From Roseateles_B flavus (lineage in GTDB: Bacteria; Pseudomonadota; Gammaproteobacteria; Burkholderiales; Burkholderiaceae_C): DNA of 64,000 nt. Numbering within the stretch: position 1 is the stretch's first letter; every line of letters begins with the position of its first letter. Both the position numbers and the translations under genes were made by a program. Under the pieces are notes generated by a model. It had not been told where the DNA came from and did no database searches. It saw only the letters and a list, made by a program, of their open reading frames with translations. Shown piece after piece: positions 63,021-64,000 of the stretch. The DNA is taken from positions 62,001 through 126,000 of the forward strand of contig NZ_JBDPZC010000009.1 of NCBI RefSeq assembly GCF_039872765.1, in the 5' to 3' direction.

Positions 63021-64000
63021 ATGTCCACCACCACCGTCCTGCGTCTCCTGCTCGCCGCCCTGCTGTTCGCGGCAGGCACTGCCGAAGCGGTGCGCCTCAA
63101 GGAAGTCGCCGCCGTCCAGGGCGTGCGCACCAATGCCCTCACGGGCTATGGCCTGGTCGTGGGGCTGGACGGCACCGGAGACCAGACCACCCAGGCCCCC
63201 TTCACCGGCCAGAGCCTGCAGGCCATGCTGCAGCAGTTTGGCGTCATCCTGCCCCAGGGCGTGACCATGCAGCCGCGCAACATCGCCGCGGTGATGGTGA
63301 CGGCCCAGCTTCCCCCCTTCGCCCAGCCGGGCCAGACCCTGGACATTGCCGTATCCTCCATCGGCAATGCCAAGAGCCTGCGCGGCGGCACGCTGATCGC
63401 CACGCCCCTGCGCGGTGCCGACGGCCAGGTCTACGCCATGGCACAGGGCAATCTGGTGGTGGGCGGCGCCGGGGCCTCGGCCGGTGGCGCCAAGGTGCAG
63501 ATCAACCACCTCAGCGCCGGCCGCATTCCCGCCGGAGCCACCGTGGAGCGCTCAGTGCCCACGCCCCTGGCCCTGGGTGAGGCCATCCAGCTGGACCTGA
63601 ATTCCGCCGACTTCGCCACCGCCCGCGCGGTGGCCCGCGCCATCAACAAGGCCAAGGGCACGGGCGTGGCCCAGGCCGTGGACGGCCGCGTGGTGCGCGT
63701 CAAGGCCCCCACCGACAGCGACGAGCGCGTGGCCTTCCTCGCCGACCTGGAAGAGCTGCCCATCGAGATGGCGGCCCCGGCGGCCCGGGTGGTGATCAAC
63801 GCCCGCACCGGCTCGGTGGTGATGAACCAGGCCGTGAGCATCGGCAACTGCGCCGTGGCGCATGGCAACCTCTCCGTCACCATCACCAGCACCCCGCAGG
63901 TCAGCCAGCCCGGCGCGCTCAGCGGCGGGCAGACCGTGGTGACAGAAAAGACCGATATCGCGATCCGCCAGGAGGCTGGCCCCTTGATCCAGCTGCCCGC
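63021..64000 (+). CDS. flgI: flagellar P-ring protein FlgI (3' end outside window)
   Basis: The periplasmic P-ring subunit, about 326 of an expected 370 residues visible. The start ATG reads MSTTTVLRLLLAALLFAAG, a signal peptide ending near AEA. The mature part shows LKEVAAVQGVRTNALTGYGLVVGLDGTGDQTTQAPFT, then QPRNIAAVMVTAQLPPF and IGNAKSLRGGTL, all FlgI blocks. The frame is open to the last base. It is transported by Sec and folded with help from FlgA, encoded at the divergent side of this cluster. Confidence 0.96.
   Translation, partial: MSTTTVLRLLLAALLFAAGTAEAVRLKEVAAVQGVRTNALTGYGLVVGLDGTGDQTTQAPFTGQSLQAMLQQFGVILPQGVTMQPRNIAAVMVTAQLPPFAQPGQTLDIAVSSIGNAKSLRGGTLIATPLRGADGQVYAMAQGNLVVGGAGASAGGAKVQINHLSAGRIPAGATVERSVPTPLALGEAIQLDLNSADFATARAVARAINKAKGTGVAQAVDGRVVRVKAPTDSDERVAFLADLEELPIEMAAPAARVVINARTGSVVMNQAVSIGNCAVAHGNLSVTITSTPQVSQPGALSGGQTVVTEKTDIAIRQEAGPLIQLP

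Overview
The window is 64 kb of high-GC DNA with almost no gaps between genes. Gene content and order point to a free-living, flagellated betaproteobacterium of the order Burkholderiales, probably close to Roseateles, Mitsuaria or Leptothrix. The evidence is the ispDF pair, moaE-crcB, minCDE, the DUF3460-scpA pair, LytTR and EnvZ/OmpR systems, and a lateral flgNMA / flgBCDEFGHI cluster. Assignment below order is an inference from family resemblance only. No transposase, integrase, prophage or CRISPR array was seen, so this looks like core chromosome rather than an island.

Layout. 1-1.9 kb: the end of an OmpR-type regulator and its EnvZ-type kinase. 1.9-3.5 kb: ispD, a small membrane protein and ispF on the minus strand. 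3.7-6.2 kb: an ADP/ATP-carrier-like transporter and a Tat-exported epimerase-like protein. 6.2-8.9 kb: clpB behind a convincing RpoH promoter. 8.9-15.8 kb: crcB-moaE-Crp/Fnr, mrp with a nitroreductase, a LysE exporter and a GT39-like membrane glycosyltransferase. 15.9-16.2 kb: three tRNA-Lys genes. 16.3-20.1 kb: tcdA, then cpoB-pal-tolB without tolQRA. 20.2-27.9 kb: a long minus-strand housekeeping run (yebC, purD, an acyltransferase, hemF, nadD, rsfS, rlmH, maf, rng). 28-34 kb: a HerA-like ATPase, a LytS/LytTR pair and glnS. 34-41.4 kb: a DPP-IV peptidase, dusC, a YgjP-like protein and an unusual operon of a CheX-like protein, a CheY fusion and a coiled-coil membrane protein. 41.4-44.7 kb: a ferredoxin, a second acyltransferase and minCDE. 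44.6-45.7 kb: the only long gene-free stretch. 45.7-56 kb: a small TTG-start gene, metG, a SulP transporter, DUF3460-scpA, a LuxR regulator, an orphan ParA, a kefF/kefC pair and DUF1841. 55.8-64 kb: flagellar genes, with flgI cut by the window end.

How the genes work together. The right end builds the flagellar rod, hook, and L and P rings, with FlgA as P-ring chaperone and FlgN/FlgM as export chaperone and anti-sigma factor. A sigma-28 type promoter precedes flgM and a sigma-54 type promoter precedes flgB. minCDE, scpA, tol-pal and cpoB cover division-site choice, chromosome organisation and envelope constriction. The yebC-to-rng run joins purine, haem and NAD synthesis to ribosome maturation.

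The most unusual sequence is the gene-free block at 44.6-45.7 kb. It has visibly lower GC than its surroundings. It carries three perfect TTATCCACA DnaA boxes and two TTATCCCCA variants, all in one orientation, interleaved with a conserved 19-mer. Together they form about 2.5 degenerate units with a period near 360 bp. There is no dnaA, dnaN, rpmH or parAB next to it. Other notable items are a histone-H1-like tail on RsfS, a dispersed 15-mer (GCAAGACCYGRCCCC), a palindromic REP-like element inside the flg operon, and the CheX/CheY/coiled-coil operon.
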